This document shows, piece after piece, positions 52,759-63,147 of a stretch of DNA of 64,000 nt. A model generated the notes under the pieces. It searched no databases. It was not told where the DNA came from and saw only the letters and a list, made by a program, of their open reading frames with translations. How positions within the stretch are numbered: the stretch's first letter is position 1; every line of letters starts with the position of its first letter. Origin of the DNA: Alsobacter soli (GTDB taxonomy: Bacteria; Pseudomonadota; Alphaproteobacteria; Rhizobiales; Beijerinckiaceae); NCBI GenBank assembly GCA_945883115.1, contig CAMCXA010000006.1:1-64000 (forward strand), read 5' to 3'. A program made the translations under genes and the position numbers.

Positions 52759-53619
52759 TTAACGGATCAGCCGCCGAATAGATGTAATTGATCCTCCACC
52801 TTTCGCCAAAATACGATCACGAACAGCAATCAATGATTCACTAACGACTAGCATTTGATGCCCGCTAGCATGCAGAATTTTGTTTGAATTTTGCATGATC
52901 CCGACGTGCCCATTCCAGAAGATCAAATCTCCACGCATCAGATTTCCCGTCACTTCGTCGATCGGGACAGGAAATCCGATTGATTTTGCCTGCATGTCGG
53001 TATCACGCAGCGAATTAACCCCGATGGCATCCAGACAAACCTGAACCAACCCAGAGCAGTCAATACCTAGACTTGTTTTTCCGCCCCAATAATAGGGCAA
53101 TCCAAGAAAACGCTCCGCGACAGTAACGAAATCATTTTCGAAAACACCAATTTCAACCAGATGGTTCGCGAAAACAAAGTGGCCGGTGTCAGTCACTGCA
53201 AATCCATTTTTTACAGCTTTCACATTTATCCGGCTACCAAGAGAAAGCGACGCAATCGGCGGGAGCTTTATGCTTGGTCCACCGTAGAGAAATGTTCGAA
53301 GCACGGCGGCACGATGCGTTGGTTCCAGTGTCTCCAATACCAGCGCACTACTTGGCATATATCCAACGTAACCATCACGTGCGAGTTGGCCCCAACTCCA
53401 ACCTTCCTCAGACTCTTCGTAAACGATAAAAATTTCTCCGTATAACGCTTCAGTATCAAGTTGTGCATCAGGAACCGGCAATCTGCGAATGTCGGCAGCA
53501 CCATGAATAACAGTACACCTTTTTCCTATAACAAAGCGGGCGGCATCAACCTTTCCCGTAAGGTAATCAGCCGCTATGTCGCCTCTAAATGGGGTCAACC
53601 GTGGATCAAAATCAGTCAC
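52759..53619 (-). CDS. NlpC/P60-family peptidoglycan endopeptidase
   Basis: A 286-residue protein. An SH3-like region (about 30-155) with YEESEEGWSWGQLARDGYVG precedes a C-terminal NlpC/P60 domain with Cys188 (GIDCSGLVQVCLD) and His238 (FWNGHVGIM). These enzymes cut gamma-D-Glu-diaminopimelate bonds in murein peptides. No signal peptide is seen, which suggests a cytoplasmic recycling role such as that of dipeptidyl-peptidase VI-like proteins. The ATG overlaps hslO by four bases. Confidence 0.87.
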   Translation of the reverse strand: MTDFDPRLTPFRGDIAADYLTGKVDAARFVIGKRCTVIHGAADIRRLPVPDAQLDTEALYGEIFIVYEESEEGWSWGQLARDGYVGYMPSSALVLETLEPTHRAAVLRTFLYGGPSIKLPPIASLSLGSRINVKAVKNGFAVTDTGHFVFANHLVEIGVFENDFVTVAERFLGLPYYWGGKTSLGIDCSGLVQVCLDAIGVNSLRDTDMQAKSIGFPVPIDEVTGNLMRGDLIFWNGHVGIMQNSNKILHASGHQMLVVSESLIAVRDRILAKGGGSITSIRRLIR

Positions 53620-54611
53620 GGGGGCAAATTCACATCTAACGGATTAACTTTGTAGTGCATCGAGCAAAATTCACATGTGACACCAATCACACCATCGTCA
53701 CCCACCATGGATGAACGCTCTTGAATTGAAAAGCTGTTCAGCATTCCGGTAATCCGTTCTTGCGAACAGCGGCACTTCTCAATGATGGATTGAGGTTCGA
53801 AGACTCTGACTCCGCGCTCGTGAAATAGTCGATAGAGTAAGTCAATATCCGAAATTTCGGGATCAAGAAGCTCGTCATCTGCCACAGTTGACACGAGAAC
53901 TTGCGCTTCGCGCCATGCTTCGTCTTCATCTACTTCAGTCAATACGACGCCTTGTGGAGCATCCCCCGGATCAAGATCACGAATCGTCTGCCGACGATTG
54001 GCGCTAGGTAAAAATTGAACAATGATCCCGCCCGCCCGCCAGCAAGAATGTGTGCTGCCGGTAATATCGGGACGGGTCAAAGAACCAACCGCTAGGCGCA
54101 CTCGTGTTGGAATTTGTTCTGATTGCACAAAGTACTGCTGCGCGGCTGCCTCAAGCCCTTGTCCGTCCAGTGCGACAATACCCTGATACTGGGACATGTC
54201 CTGCCCCTGGTCGACCGTTAACCCAAGCAACCCACGGCCTAATAACGGGGCGTTGATAGACTGAGCAATAGCCAGACGCTCAGCATCAAACCGTGCATAA
54301 CCCCGAACGCGGTCCGGCGCGTCAAAATCGACAACCAGCAAATCCACGGGGCCATCGGAGCGTGCCTGAAGTTGAAACCTGCCTTCAAATTTTAGAGATG
54401 CCCCAAGAAGGACGGTTAAGACAACAGCCTCCCCAAGAAGTGCTGAAACAGGTTCAGGATAATTGTGCCGCCCTAAAATCGAGTTCACCGTTTCACCAAG
54501 GCGAACCGTCTTGCCACGGACATCAAGGGTCTCGACAGCAAACGGCGTTACGTGGTCAAGACTTACGGGATCTTGAAAAGTAGAACTCAACCGATTACCC
54601 CAAAACACCAT
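53616..54611 (-). CDS. hslO: Hsp33 redox-regulated chaperone
   Basis: A 331-residue holdase activated by oxidation. The C-terminal zinc centre is intact as CRC ([13 protein letters not shown]) and CEFC ([12 protein letters not shown]). The N-terminal domain carries [20 protein letters not shown] and related blocks. Alphaproteobacterial Hsp33 has a similar length. The start overlaps the argF end by 25 bases, so it belongs to the argD-argF-hslO-NlpC chain. Confidence 0.94.
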   Translation of the reverse strand: MVFWGNRLSSTFQDPVSLDHVTPFAVETLDVRGKTVRLGETVNSILGRHNYPEPVSALLGEAVVLTVLLGASLKFEGRFQLQARSDGPVDLLVVDFDAPDRVRGYARFDAERLAIAQSINAPLLGRGLLGLTVDQGQDMSQYQGIVALDGQGLEAAAQQYFVQSEQIPTRVRLAVGSLTRPDITGSTHSCWRAGGIIVQFLPSANRRQTIRDLDPGDAPQGVVLTEVDEDEAWREAQVLVSTVADDELLDPEISDIDLLYRLFHERGVRVFEPQSIIEKCRCSQERITGMLNSFSIQERSSMVGDDGVIGVTCEFCSMHYKVNPLDVNLPP

Positions 54612-55513
54612 GCAAGAATGCCCTTTTGGGCATGGAGACGATTTTCTGCTTCATCAAAAACAACAGACTGCGGTCCGTCCATCACTTCATCGGTGACCTC
54701 TTCGCCACGATGAGCGGGAAGACAATGCATAAATAGCGCATCCGGCCGGGCCGTTTGCATCAATTCCTTACCTACTTGGAAAGGCGACAACAAATTATGC
54801 CTCCGCCCCTCATCGTCATCTCCCATAGAAACCCAACAATCCGTAATAATACATGAGGCGTCATGCGCTGCCACGAAAGGGTCGTCAGTCAAAGAAATTA
54901 TTGCACCCTGCGCACTCGCTATATCGATCAAATTTGACGATGGAGCTAACTCTGGAGGTGTTGCAATTGATAACGCGAAACCAAATTTAGCTGAGGCTTG
55001 AATCCATGACGCAAGAACGTTGTTTGAGTCGCCCGTCCAAGCGATCTTATGGCCCTTTATTGACCCTCTATGCTCTTCAAAGGTCATGATATCAGCCATG
55101 ACCTGACAGGGATGCAAAACTTTTGTTAGACCATTTATAACAGGAACCGTGGCATACCGAGCCAATTCGCACACTGATTCATGATCTAATGTTCGGATCA
55201 TTATTGCATCAACATAGCGCGATAGAACCCGGGCAGTATCAGCAATAGTCTCGCCACGACCGAGCTGCATTTCAGCCCCGGTCAACATCAAGGTTTCGCC
55301 ACCCAATTCTCTCATGCCAACATCAAAAGATACCCTTGTGCGCGTCGATGGCTGATCAAAAATCATGGCGAGGAAACGCCTCTCAAGTGGCATCGAAATA
55401 GGTCTTACTCCAACACTTCGCTCTTTCTTGATCGAATTGGCACCGGCGAGAATCAACCGAAGCGTGTCACCGCTCAAATCAACCAAATCAATAAAATGCC
55501 TCGGCTTTGTCAC
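54587..55513 (-). CDS. argF: Ornithine carbamoyltransferase
   Basis: A 308-residue enzyme making citrulline from ornithine and carbamoyl phosphate. [21 protein letters not shown] binds carbamoyl phosphate; [15 protein letters not shown] and [12 protein letters not shown] are also conserved. It follows argD with a four-base overlap, the standard alphaproteobacterial order, and overlaps hslO. Confidence 0.96.
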   Translation of the reverse strand: MTKPRHFIDLVDLSGDTLRLILAGANSIKKERSVGVRPISMPLERRFLAMIFDQPSTRTRVSFDVGMRELGGETLMLTGAEMQLGRGETIADTARVLSRYVDAIMIRTLDHESVCELARYATVPVINGLTKVLHPCQVMADIMTFEEHRGSIKGHKIAWTGDSNNVLASWIQASAKFGFALSIATPPELAPSSNLIDIASAQGAIISLTDDPFVAAHDASCIITDCWVSMGDDDEGRRHNLLSPFQVGKELMQTARPDALFMHCLPAHRGEEVTDEVMDGPQSVVFDEAENRLHAQKGILAWCFGVIG

Positions 55514-56727
55514 GCTTTGGTTCCCCCAATCAGCTTAGCCTTAATGTCGGCGTCGATATCCGCGCAGGCGCGTTCAATCCGGTTCAAACCTTCCGATAAT
55601 GTCGCCTCATCAATATTTAATGGCGGCAATAGCCTAACCACATTGTCTCCTGCGCCAACGGCTAACATGTTTTGCCGTAACAGTGCCGATACAACTTCAC
55701 TGTTTGCGACATGAGTTTTTATCCCGAGCATCAAACCTTCACCGCGAACCGCATCAATAACATTTGGATACATGTCTTTGATCTCTGCAAGTCGCTGACG
55801 CGCAATGAGAGAGAGCAATCCGACTTGTTGAAGGAATCCTTCGGCGAGAACGAGGTCGAGCACCGCGTTTCCAACAGCCATTGCGAGTGGATTACCTCCA
55901 AATGTCGAGCCATGGGAGCCAGCGACCATCCCTTTTCCAGCCTCTATTGTTGCGAGACAAGCACCCATCGGAAAGCCCCCACCGATACCTTTGGCTAGCG
56001 CCATGATATCGGGAGCAATTCCACTTCTTTCATACGAAAACAAGTTACCAGTCCTGCCAATGCCCGTTTGAACTTCATCAAAAATGAGAAGAAGTCCATG
56101 CTGATCACAAAGGTCACGCAAACCCCGAAGGCACTGGGATGGTACGACGCGAACGCCACCCTCACCTTGTATCGGCTCAATAAGTATTCCTGCGGTTTCC
56201 GGTCCAATTGCCGCCTGAAGGGCAGCATGATCCGCAAATGGGACCTGATCAAAGCCCTCCACTTTTGGTCCGAAGCCTTCAAGGTACTTTTTTTGGCCCC
56301 CAGCTGCAATTGTAGCCAAGGTCCGTCCGTGAAATGCACCTTCAAAGGTTATGAGGCGATAGCGCTCAGGTTGCCCGTTAGCAGCATGATATTTTCGAGC
56401 CATTTTGATTGCACATTCGAGCGCTTCAGCACCCGAATTTGTAAAAAATACCGTATCTGCAAAGCTTGCACTCGTTAGTCGGCTTGCTAAACGCTCACCT
56501 TCTGGAATTTTGAAAAGATTTGACGTGTGCCAGAGCTTATCAGCTTGTGCTTTCAGGGCAGCGGCAAGGTGGGGATGGGCATGCCCAACGACATTCACAG
56601 CTATGCCCGACACGAAGTCGAGATAACGTTCCCCACTTGCAGTGTATAACCACGGGCCTTCACCGCGCTCAAAGGCCAAATCAAGACGAGCAAATGTGGG
56701 TAAGAGAGCCGAGTTAGCTAAAACCAT
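55510..56727 (-). CDS. argD: Acetylornithine aminotransferase
   Basis: A 405-residue class III PLP aminotransferase. [58 protein letters not shown] and the PLP lysine in [15 protein letters not shown] are present, plus [17 protein letters not shown]. It makes N-acetylornithine in arginine synthesis and may also serve as succinyldiaminopimelate aminotransferase. It is first in the arg chain. The ATG at 56727 has no strong ribosome site close by; a GGGGAGG stands about 24 bases upstream. Confidence 0.94.
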   Translation of the reverse strand: MVLANSALLPTFARLDLAFERGEGPWLYTASGERYLDFVSGIAVNVVGHAHPHLAAALKAQADKLWHTSNLFKIPEGERLASRLTSASFADTVFFTNSGAEALECAIKMARKYHAANGQPERYRLITFEGAFHGRTLATIAAGGQKKYLEGFGPKVEGFDQVPFADHAALQAAIGPETAGILIEPIQGEGGVRVVPSQCLRGLRDLCDQHGLLLIFDEVQTGIGRTGNLFSYERSGIAPDIMALAKGIGGGFPMGACLATIEAGKGMVAGSHGSTFGGNPLAMAVGNAVLDLVLAEGFLQQVGLLSLIARQRLAEIKDMYPNVIDAVRGEGLMLGIKTHVANSEVVSALLRQNMLAVGAGDNVVRLLPPLNIDEATLSEGLNRIERACADIDADIKAKLIGGTKA

Positions 56728-56768
56728 ACAATTTTGCGTCGTACAAACGCCTCCCCTTCAAGGGCCCT

Positions 56769-56803
56769 AAAAAACAAAAGGGCCGCCCTCTTTGGGACGG
56801 CTC
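56769..56803 (-). terminator. Hairpin with T run in the argD leader (possible attenuator)
   Basis: On the minus strand GCCG-T-CCC, loop AAAGA, GGGCGGC, then CCTTTTGTTTTTT. A seven-pair stem with one bulge and a long T tract, oriented to stop transcription before argD. Confidence 0.65.
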
Positions 56804-56814
56804 TTAACGCTCAC

Positions 56815-56842
56815 ATCTTATAATGGGTGCATTGCATGTCAA
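56815..56842 (-). promoter_or_regulatory. Candidate sigma-70 promoter of the arg operon
   Basis: On the minus strand TTGACA (56837-56842), 16 bases, TAAGAT (56815-56820). A transcript starting near 56808 would meet the hairpin at 56803 almost at once. Confidence 0.6.
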
Positions 56843-57085
56843 TCATAATGCACGCGACCACTCTATCGCTTTACCGACAAGATATCCACTACGATCATTG
56901 CGGAAAAGGTCATGATCTAGCCTGTCACGCTTGCGGCTGACCTACGTGATATTGTAGTCATTGCCTTAGATAACTACGATATCTGGTAATCGCCGCGGTT
57001 TTTTTAGCCGACGGTTATTGGTTCATGTATATAATCTGCCCCAGCTAGGTGGGTATGATTTGGCACCGAATGACAGAGGTAAAAA

Positions 57086-57643
57086 ATGTCTTGGAACGAT
57101 GAGCGTGTTGAAACTTTGAAGAGGCTCTGGAACCAAGGCTTGAGCGCGAGTCAAATCGCCGGAGAGCTTGGCCACGGCATCACACGCAATGCTGTAATCG
57201 GAAAGGTTCATCGGTTAGGACTATCGGGAAGAGCAAAATCGCCATCTGCAGCAACGTCAAGACCGAGAAAATCCACTCGGGCACCGAGCCATCCGATGGG
57301 GCACTCGACGATGAGCAGGATGAGGCAGTCGTCGGGAGGTAGTGCATCAGCAATGAGCATGCCAACAATGCGTGGAAGTCTTGCCCTGAGCGCCTCTCTA
57401 CCGATGATGAATCCGATTATAGAATATCAGCCGGCACCAATTGAAGACGTTGTTGTTCCGATGGCAGAACGGATCACGTTGATGGAACTGCGTGAAAGCA
57501 CATGTAGATGGCCGTTTGGTGACCCTAGCGCAGCAGATTTCAGATTTTGTGGCGCCTCATCACCGATTGGAACTCCCTATTGTGAGTTTCACAGCAAACT
57601 TGCGTATCAACCATCAAACGACCGCCGTAAAGCCCGTCATTAA
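57086..57643 (+). CDS. gcrA: GcrA cell-cycle regulator
   Basis: A 185-residue GcrA. The N-terminal helix-turn-helix MSWNDERVETLKRLWNQGLS, QIAGELGHGITRNAVIGKVH is nearly invariant in the family. The middle is low-complexity and the C-terminus has CRWPFGDPSAADFRFCG and GTPYCEFHSKLAYQP, the second conserved domain. GcrA binds sigma-70 RNA polymerase and methylated GANTC promoters made by CcrM. It stands alone and divergent from argD. Confidence 0.95.
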   Translation: MSWNDERVETLKRLWNQGLSASQIAGELGHGITRNAVIGKVHRLGLSGRAKSPSAATSRPRKSTRAPSHPMGHSTMSRMRQSSGGSASAMSMPTMRGSLALSASLPMMNPIIEYQPAPIEDVVVPMAERITLMELRESTCRWPFGDPSAADFRFCGASSPIGTPYCEFHSKLAYQPSNDRRKARH

Positions 57644-57700
57644 ACTAAACAATGCGGTTTTGATAAACATTAAAGATCCAATTTGGAGCATATATCCGCA

Positions 57701-58399
57701 TCAACTGTAGGTTTCGTCAAAAGAATAACCTCCACCACGCACGGTTCGAATTGGATCTAATTCTCGAGGCTTGTTTATTGCTTTGCGAAGGCGACCGACA
57801 TGCACATCAACAGTTCGCTCGTCAATTTCGGTGTCTATTCCCCAAACTCCATCTAACATCTGGCTCCTGGAAAATACTCGGCCCGGACGTTCCATCAAGA
57901 ATTCCAACATCTTGAATTCAGTGGGGCCAAGGTGGACATCCCTATTACCGCGTCTCACTCGATGGGTATTTCGATCCAAAACAAGATCTCCAGCTTCCAA
58001 AATGTTAGCGATCCGCCTGGGCGCGACACGCCTGAGCAAAGCACGGACCCTTGCCAATAATTCGGGCACAGAAAATGGTTTGACGATGTAGTCATCCGCG
58101 CCAGTGCCTAATCCGCGGACGCGTTCACTTTCTTCCCCCCTCGCTGTCAGCAGAATGATGGGGAGAAGTTGCGTCTCGGCTCGCTGGCGAATTCGTCGGC
58201 AAAGCTCTATTCCAGACAATCCTGGCAACATCCAGTCAAGCAGGACTAGATCGGGAGTCTGCTCACGAAGCATAATCTCTGCTTCATCACCACGAGCAGA
58301 GCTGTCTACTGAATAGCCCTCTGCTTCAAGGTTGTAACGAAGCAGCATCGTAAGTGGCTCTTCGTCTTCAACGATAAGTATTCGTGGGTTACGGCTCAT
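57701..58399 (-). CDS. phoB: Phosphate regulon response regulator PhoB
   Basis: A 232-residue OmpR-family regulator. The receiver has LIVEDEEPL and Asp55 (LVLLDWMLPGLSG). The winged-helix has LGPTEFKMLEFLMERPGRVF and RTVDVHVGRLRKAINKP, as in PhoB. It activates Pho-box promoters under low phosphate. The frame remains open to 58456, but the ATG at 58399 after phoU gives the normal MSRNPRILIVED start. It is last in the chain phoR-pstSCAB-phoU-phoB. Confidence 0.95.
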   Translation of the reverse strand: MSRNPRILIVEDEEPLTMLLRYNLEAEGYSVDSSARGDEAEIMLREQTPDLVLLDWMLPGLSGIELCRRIRQRAETQLLPIILLTARGEESERVRGLGTGADDYIVKPFSVPELLARVRALLRRVAPRRIANILEAGDLVLDRNTHRVRRGNRDVHLGPTEFKMLEFLMERPGRVFSRSQMLDGVWGIDTEIDERTVDVHVGRLRKAINKPRELDPIRTVRGGGYSFDETYS

Positions 58400-58430
58400 A
58401 GAATTTGATCCAGCTTTATTGTTTAACCCG

Positions 58431-59135
58431 TCAGGTCGAAAGCGGGATAATTGCATCTGATGCGCGAGGGCGATCGACCGATATGGCCTCCCCCGTTATC
58501 AAATAGTGGATCGTTTCAGCTATATTGGTTGCGTGGTCGCCAATTCGCTCAATATTTTTTGCACAAAACAAGAGATGGGCACAGAACCCGATATTTCGTG
58601 GGTCTTCCATCATGTACGTTAACAACTCGCGGAAGAGCGAATTATATAGATTGTCAATTTCTTCATCGTGCCGCCAAACGTCCATTGCAGCGGCATCATC
58701 GCTTTGAGCATAAGCATCCAAAACACGTTTCATTCTATCAAGAGCAAGGTCACTGATATGAACGACGCCACCAACAATTTTTTGCGGGGCAAATTGTCCG
58801 TCAATGGCGACAACACGCTTTCCGACATTCTTTGCCAAGTCGCCAATCCGCTCCAGATCACTTGCAATCCGAATTGCTGAAACAATAGCTCTCAAATCGA
58901 TTGCCATCGGTTGGCGTTTGGCAATTGTAAGCGTTGCTTTTTCCTCAACTTCCCGTTCCAGCGCGTCCAAACGCGGATCGGTAGCAATTACGCGCTGCGC
59001 AAGGACCGTATCGCCCTTCACCAACGCAGTAATTGAATTAGAAAGCATTGACTCGGCAATACCCCCCATTTCGGCAATTTTCCTTCCGATTTCCATCAAA
59101 TCGTCGTCATAAGATTTTACGGTATGATCTGGCAT
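58431..59135 (-). CDS. phoU: Phosphate signalling protein PhoU
   Basis: A 234-residue all-helical protein with the two PhoU repeats: RLDALEREVEEKATLTIAKR and RIASDLERIGDLAKNVGKR, then FCAHLLFCAKNIERIGDHAT. These E/D-rich helices bind metal clusters. PhoU links the Pst transporter to PhoR and blocks PhoB activation when phosphate is plentiful. It lies 32 bases after pstB. Confidence 0.95.
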   Translation of the reverse strand: MPDHTVKSYDDDLMEIGRKIAEMGGIAESMLSNSITALVKGDTVLAQRVIATDPRLDALEREVEEKATLTIAKRQPMAIDLRAIVSAIRIASDLERIGDLAKNVGKRVVAIDGQFAPQKIVGGVVHISDLALDRMKRVLDAYAQSDDAAAMDVWRHDEEIDNLYNSLFRELLTYMMEDPRNIGFCAHLLFCAKNIERIGDHATNIAETIHYLITGEAISVDRPRASDAIIPLST

Positions 59136-59167
59136 CGTTTTGCTCCCCGGGCCGGTTAATGGCGACT

Positions 59168-59944
59168 TCAGCCGAAGCGGCCGGTAATATAATCCTGAGT
59201 TCGCTTGTCACCGGGCGAAGTAAACATCTTCGACGTGTCATCGAATTCGATAAGCTCACCCAGATACATGAACGCCGTTTTCTCTGACACACGAGCCGCT
59301 TGCTGCATGTTATGAGTAACGATCACAATCGTGTATTCTGATTTTAGTTCATCAATAAGTTCCTCAATCTTTGCAGTCGAAATCGGATCCAACGCGGAAC
59401 AAGGCTCATCGAACAGAATAACATCGGGCCGAATAGCCACTGTTCTGGCGATACAGAGACGCTGTTGCTGACCACCAGACAAGCTGAGGCCGCTTTGACC
59501 TAGCTTGTCCTTTACTTCATCCCAAATTGCCGCCCGGCGTAACGAATCCTCGACGCGACCATCCATCTCACTCTTTGGAAGGGACTCATACAGTTTTATT
59601 CCAAAAGAAATATTTTCATAAATTGTCATCGGAAAGGGCGTTGGCTTCTGAAAAACCATTCCAATTCGTGCCCGCAACAGATTGAGATCAAGGCCCGGCA
59701 CTAAGATATTTTCACCTTCAAACAACACTTCACCCTCGGCGTGTTGATTAGGATAAAGGTCATACATCCGATTTAGAACACGCAGCAAAGTCGACTTTCC
59801 GCAACCAGAAGGCCCGATAAACGCAGTCACCATATTTTGGTAGAGCGGAAGCGTAACCTGCTTCAAAGCACGACTGTTGCCGTAATAAAAATCGAGTTTT
59901 TTAATGGAGATCTTTTCCACAATATTTTTGTTTTCGGTCATCAA
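59168..59944 (-). CDS. pstB: Phosphate ABC transporter ATP-binding protein
   Basis: A 258-residue ABC ATPase. Walker [21 protein letters not shown], signature [19 protein letters not shown], Walker [14 protein letters not shown] and switch His in [14 protein letters not shown]. It drives phosphate import through PstCA. It starts immediately after pstA (no gap). Confidence 0.97.
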   Translation of the reverse strand: MMTENKNIVEKISIKKLDFYYGNSRALKQVTLPLYQNMVTAFIGPSGCGKSTLLRVLNRMYDLYPNQHAEGEVLFEGENILVPGLDLNLLRARIGMVFQKPTPFPMTIYENISFGIKLYESLPKSEMDGRVEDSLRRAAIWDEVKDKLGQSGLSLSGGQQQRLCIARTVAIRPDVILFDEPCSALDPISTAKIEELIDELKSEYTIVIVTHNMQQAARVSEKTAFMYLGELIEFDDTSKMFTSPGDKRTQDYITGRFG

Positions 59945-60781
59945 CTATGTCCTCGATGAAGTAAGAGCTCGTGAAACAATGCTTAACGTGAGCACTGTAA
60001 GAGTGATGAGCAATGCTCCCGACCATGCCAATTGCTGCCAATCCTTGTACGGGCTGAGAGCAAACTGAAATATAACAGCTGGCAAGCTGGCCATTGGCTG
60101 GCTAAGATCGGTACTCCAGAACTGATTATTCAATGCAGTAAACATTAATGGCGCTGTTTCACCGCTGACGCGGGCAACTGCCAACAGAATTCCGGTAACC
60201 ATCCCGGTCCGAGCGGCACGATAAACGACCTTACGAATGACGAATGACCGCGGCATACCCAAGGAAGAAGCTGCTTCACGCAATGGAACGGGAACGAGCC
60301 GCAACATATCCTCTGTTGTCCGCACAACGACGGGAATAACGATCAAAGCTAATGCAACTCCGCCGGCAAATCCCGAGAAATGCCCTAATGGCGCGACCAT
60401 CACCTGATATACAAATAATCCGATGATGATCGAAGGAGCCGAGAGTAGAACATCATTTATAAATCTTACGATGGAAGCCAGCGCGGACTTATCTCCGTAC
60501 TCCGCAAGATAGGTGCCTGCCATCACACCGACGGGTGCGCCGAGGAGCACCCCGATGAAAGTCATCAGCAGACTACCAACTATCGGATTAAGCAAGCCGC
60601 CTTCGCCCCCAGGAGGTGGAGTCATTTGTGTAAAAAGTCCCGAATGAAACCCGCTTATGCCCTTCCAGAACAATCCACCGAGAATAAGCGTTAATATACC
60701 AAGACCAATGATCGTCGATATAAAGCTCAGCGCCATCCAGACCTGGTTGCGGGTCCGACGATAACGATAAAGCGCATTCAT
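59945..60781 (-). CDS. pstA: Phosphate ABC transporter permease PstA
   Basis: A 278-residue permease with six membrane segments. The EAA-type loop facing PstB is [40 protein letters not shown] and [15 protein letters not shown] are PstA blocks. Its ATG overlaps pstC by four bases. The short N-terminus is about the usual length. Confidence 0.95.
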   Translation of the reverse strand: MNALYRYRRTRNQVWMALSFISTIIGLGILTLILGGLFWKGISGFHSGLFTQMTPPPGGEGGLLNPIVGSLLMTFIGVLLGAPVGVMAGTYLAEYGDKSALASIVRFINDVLLSAPSIIIGLFVYQVMVAPLGHFSGFAGGVALALIVIPVVVRTTEDMLRLVPVPLREAASSLGMPRSFVIRKVVYRAARTGMVTGILLAVARVSGETAPLMFTALNNQFWSTDLSQPMASLPAVIFQFALSPYKDWQQLAWSGALLITLTVLTLSIVSRALTSSRT

Positions 60782-61797
60782 GTGCCTGCCCTCAAATTCA
60801 AACGCATTAGCAAGAGCCTCGCTAAAGCGATAACGATAAACGTGATCACGAACAGAATGAGACCTAATGCGATCAGTGCAGAGGTATAAATATCACCGAC
60901 CGCTTCAGTGAACTCATTCGCAATATTTGCAGAAATTGAGGTTCCAGGAGCAAGCAAGGAGCCAGAGATTTTGTGCGCGTTACCAATGACAAAGGTAACC
61001 GCCATTGTTTCTCCAAGAGCGCGACCCAAGGCCAACATTATGCCGCCAACAACACCCGACTTCGTGTAGGGAATTACAATGTTCTTGACGACTTCCCAAG
61101 TGGTGCAACCCATACCATAGGCCGCTTCTTTCAAGACTGGTGGTACAGTTTCAAATACGTCCCTTGATATCGAGGTTATGAATGGCAATACCATGACAGC
61201 TAGCACCAGCCCGGCGGTCAGAATGCCGATGCCGTAAGGAGGCCCCTGAAATAGGGTCGAGAGTATCGGAATACCCTCAAAGGCAGAAATCAAGGAAGGC
61301 TGAACATACACCTGAAGGAATGGAGCTAAGAAGAATAGCCCCCAAATTCCATAAATGATTGACGGAATTCCCGCGAGCAACTCAATTGCTATCGCTATCG
61401 GACGACGTAATCTCGGCGTGCAAATCTCTGTTAAAAATACAGCAATCCCCAAACCGATAGGCACTGCGATTAACAAGGCAATCGCGGAGGTTACCAAAGT
61501 GCCAAAGACTGCGGCGCCAGCGCTAAACCGCTCGGTAACAGGGTTCCAAGAGGAAGAGGTAAAAAATTCAAACCCCATCGCTTTAAATACTGGTATTGAG
61601 CCATGAATGAGTGAAACAACAACGCCAGTTAAAATAATCAAAACAAGTACAGCAGCAGATCTTGACACAATTCGAAAGGTTGCATCGGGAAGCCTAAACC
61701 CGCGGACTGCCTTTGCTTTATCAAAGGTTAAAGCAGTTTTCAGTTGGGTCGCTTGCAGAGCCGTATCATTCACCTGAAAAACTCCTGTCGGAACCAT
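60778..61797 (-). CDS. pstC: Phosphate ABC transporter permease PstC
   Basis: A 339-residue permease: a hydrophobic anchor at about 49-72, then [20 protein letters not shown] and [38 protein letters not shown], and the EAA loop [20 protein letters not shown]. It pairs with PstA. The longest frame reaches a TTG at 61854, but the ATG at 61797 has AAGGA upstream and is preferred. Confidence 0.93.
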   Translation of the reverse strand: MVPTGVFQVNDTALQATQLKTALTFDKAKAVRGFRLPDATFRIVSRSAAVLVLIILTGVVVSLIHGSIPVFKAMGFEFFTSSSWNPVTERFSAGAAVFGTLVTSAIALLIAVPIGLGIAVFLTEICTPRLRRPIAIAIELLAGIPSIIYGIWGLFFLAPFLQVYVQPSLISAFEGIPILSTLFQGPPYGIGILTAGLVLAVMVLPFITSISRDVFETVPPVLKEAAYGMGCTTWEVVKNIVIPYTKSGVVGGIMLALGRALGETMAVTFVIGNAHKISGSLLAPGTSISANIANEFTEAVGDIYTSALIALGLILFVITFIVIALARLLLMRLNLRAGT

Positions 61798-61884
61798 TCG
61801 ATTGCCAATCCTTCTAATAGATTGGCCGCAAACTTCGTTTACGCTAAGGATCAAGCACCATAATTGATCAGTTTAATATGAGAA

Positions 61885-61913
61885 GGGAAAGAGGAGAAGG
61901 TCACCTCTTTCCC
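61885..61913. repeat. Stem-loop between pstS and pstC
   Basis: GGGAAAGAGG, nine-base loop, CCTCTTTCCC: ten perfect pairs. A weak T-rich tail follows on the minus strand. It lies 51 bases after the pstS stop and probably ends or protects most pstS transcripts, letting pstS be made in excess over the permease. Confidence 0.75.
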
Positions 61914-61964
61914 ATCCTATTCACATTCGTAAAATTTTTGTTTCCGAAAGTCTCATATCAAGTC

Positions 61965-62972
61965 TCACTTAATTTCAGCCAAGATTTTGCTGACATTGTT
62001 TACCACGCTGTCCGGCATTGGAACATAATCAAGGTCCATCGCCATCTTGTCACCGCTAGCAAAGGCCCATTTGAAGAACTTCACTGCAGCGGCGGATGCC
62101 TCTGCATCTTTTGCTTCACGATACATCAGGATCCATGTCGAGGCAGTCATCGGCCAAGCGGTCGCACCCGCTGGATTGCTCAGGATGACAGCGAAGCCAG
62201 GCTCGCTATTCCAATCTGCACTCACAGCACCTGCCTGAAACGCGGCGAGTGATGGCGCAACGGTTTTGCCCGAAGCGTTCACCATTTTCGTGTAGGCGAG
62301 ACCGTTCTGCTTAGCATACGCGAACTCGACGTAGCCGATTGAACCATTAGCCTGCATCACATTATTTGCGACGCCTTCGTTACCCTTGGCGCCGATACCT
62401 ACCGGCCACTCAAGTGCAGTCGAAACACCAACATTCTTCTTCCAATCTTCGCTTACCTTCGCGAGATAATGCGCGAAGTTGAAGGTTGTGCCCGAACCGT
62501 CAGAGCGGCGAATAACAATGATCGCACTGGATGGCAGTTTCAGGCTCGGATTCAGAGCCTTCAAAGCCGCGTCGTCCCATTTTGTGATCTTGCCCAAATA
62601 AATGTTGGCAAGTGTCGGGCCGTCAAGAACCATCTGCGCAGGATTGATACCATCGATATTTACGACAGGAACAATACCACCCATCACCATCGGGAACTGG
62701 ACTAAACCCCATTTTTCCAGATCGGCACCGCTCAAAGGAGCGTCGGTCGCGCCGAATGTGACTGTCTTCGCCTGAATCTGCTTAATTCCACCACCAGAAC
62801 CGATCGACTGATAATTCAAGCCAATTCCCGTCTGCTTCTTGTAGGTGTCAGCCCATTTTGCATAGAGAGGGTATGGGAATGTAGCACCTGCGCCGGAAAT
62901 ATCAGCTGCCAACGCTGAGGTCAAAGAAGCTGCGAGCGCAAAGCCAGCAGCAATAATCGTCGTGAATTTCAC
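61965..62972 (-). CDS. pstS: Phosphate-binding periplasmic protein PstS
   Basis: A 335-residue solute-binding protein with a signal peptide cleaved after residue ~23 ([11 protein letters not shown]). [20 protein letters not shown] begins the mature chain; [12 protein letters not shown] and [19 protein letters not shown] bind phosphate. First gene of the pst block after phoR, with its own Pho box promoter at 63070-63101. Confidence 0.96.
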   Translation of the reverse strand: MKFTTIIAAGFALAASLTSALAADISGAGATFPYPLYAKWADTYKKQTGIGLNYQSIGSGGGIKQIQAKTVTFGATDAPLSGADLEKWGLVQFPMVMGGIVPVVNIDGINPAQMVLDGPTLANIYLGKITKWDDAALKALNPSLKLPSSAIIVIRRSDGSGTTFNFAHYLAKVSEDWKKNVGVSTALEWPVGIGAKGNEGVANNVMQANGSIGYVEFAYAKQNGLAYTKMVNASGKTVAPSLAAFQAGAVSADWNSEPGFAVILSNPAGATAWPMTASTWILMYREAKDAEASAAAVKFFKWAFASGDKMAMDLDYVPMPDSVVNNVSKILAEIK

Positions 62973-63069
62973 GGTATGTCTCCATAGTTACACTGAACGA
63001 CGAAAGGCGAAGCAAAGGTCGCATCAGCCAATCAACGAATAACGGACGAAACCGTTTCGTCCTTGCACC

Positions 63070-63101
63070 TGATTAGACAGTGTCAATGACATATTTGTGA
63101 C
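63070..63101 (-). promoter_or_regulatory. Pho box and -10 element of pstS
   Basis: On the minus strand ACGTCAC-AAAT-ATGTCAT (63084-63101), half-sites 11 bases apart, then 8 bases and TCTAAT (63070-63075). Further GTCA repeats lie upstream at about one-turn spacing (63108-63111), suggesting extra PhoB sites. Confidence 0.8.
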
Positions 63102-63147
63102 GTTTGTAATGACATTTGTGTCATCTATACGGTAAGGCTCCGTGAGT

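Larger units (their letters stand above)
56728..57085. other. Divergent control region between argD and gcrA
   Basis: A 358-base region with no gene. It carries the minus-strand promoter and hairpin described separately, and on the plus side TATAAT at 57030-57035 as a candidate gcrA -10. No leader peptide rich in Arg codons was found. The central AT-rich part (56880-57000) shows nothing recognisable. Confidence 0.6.
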
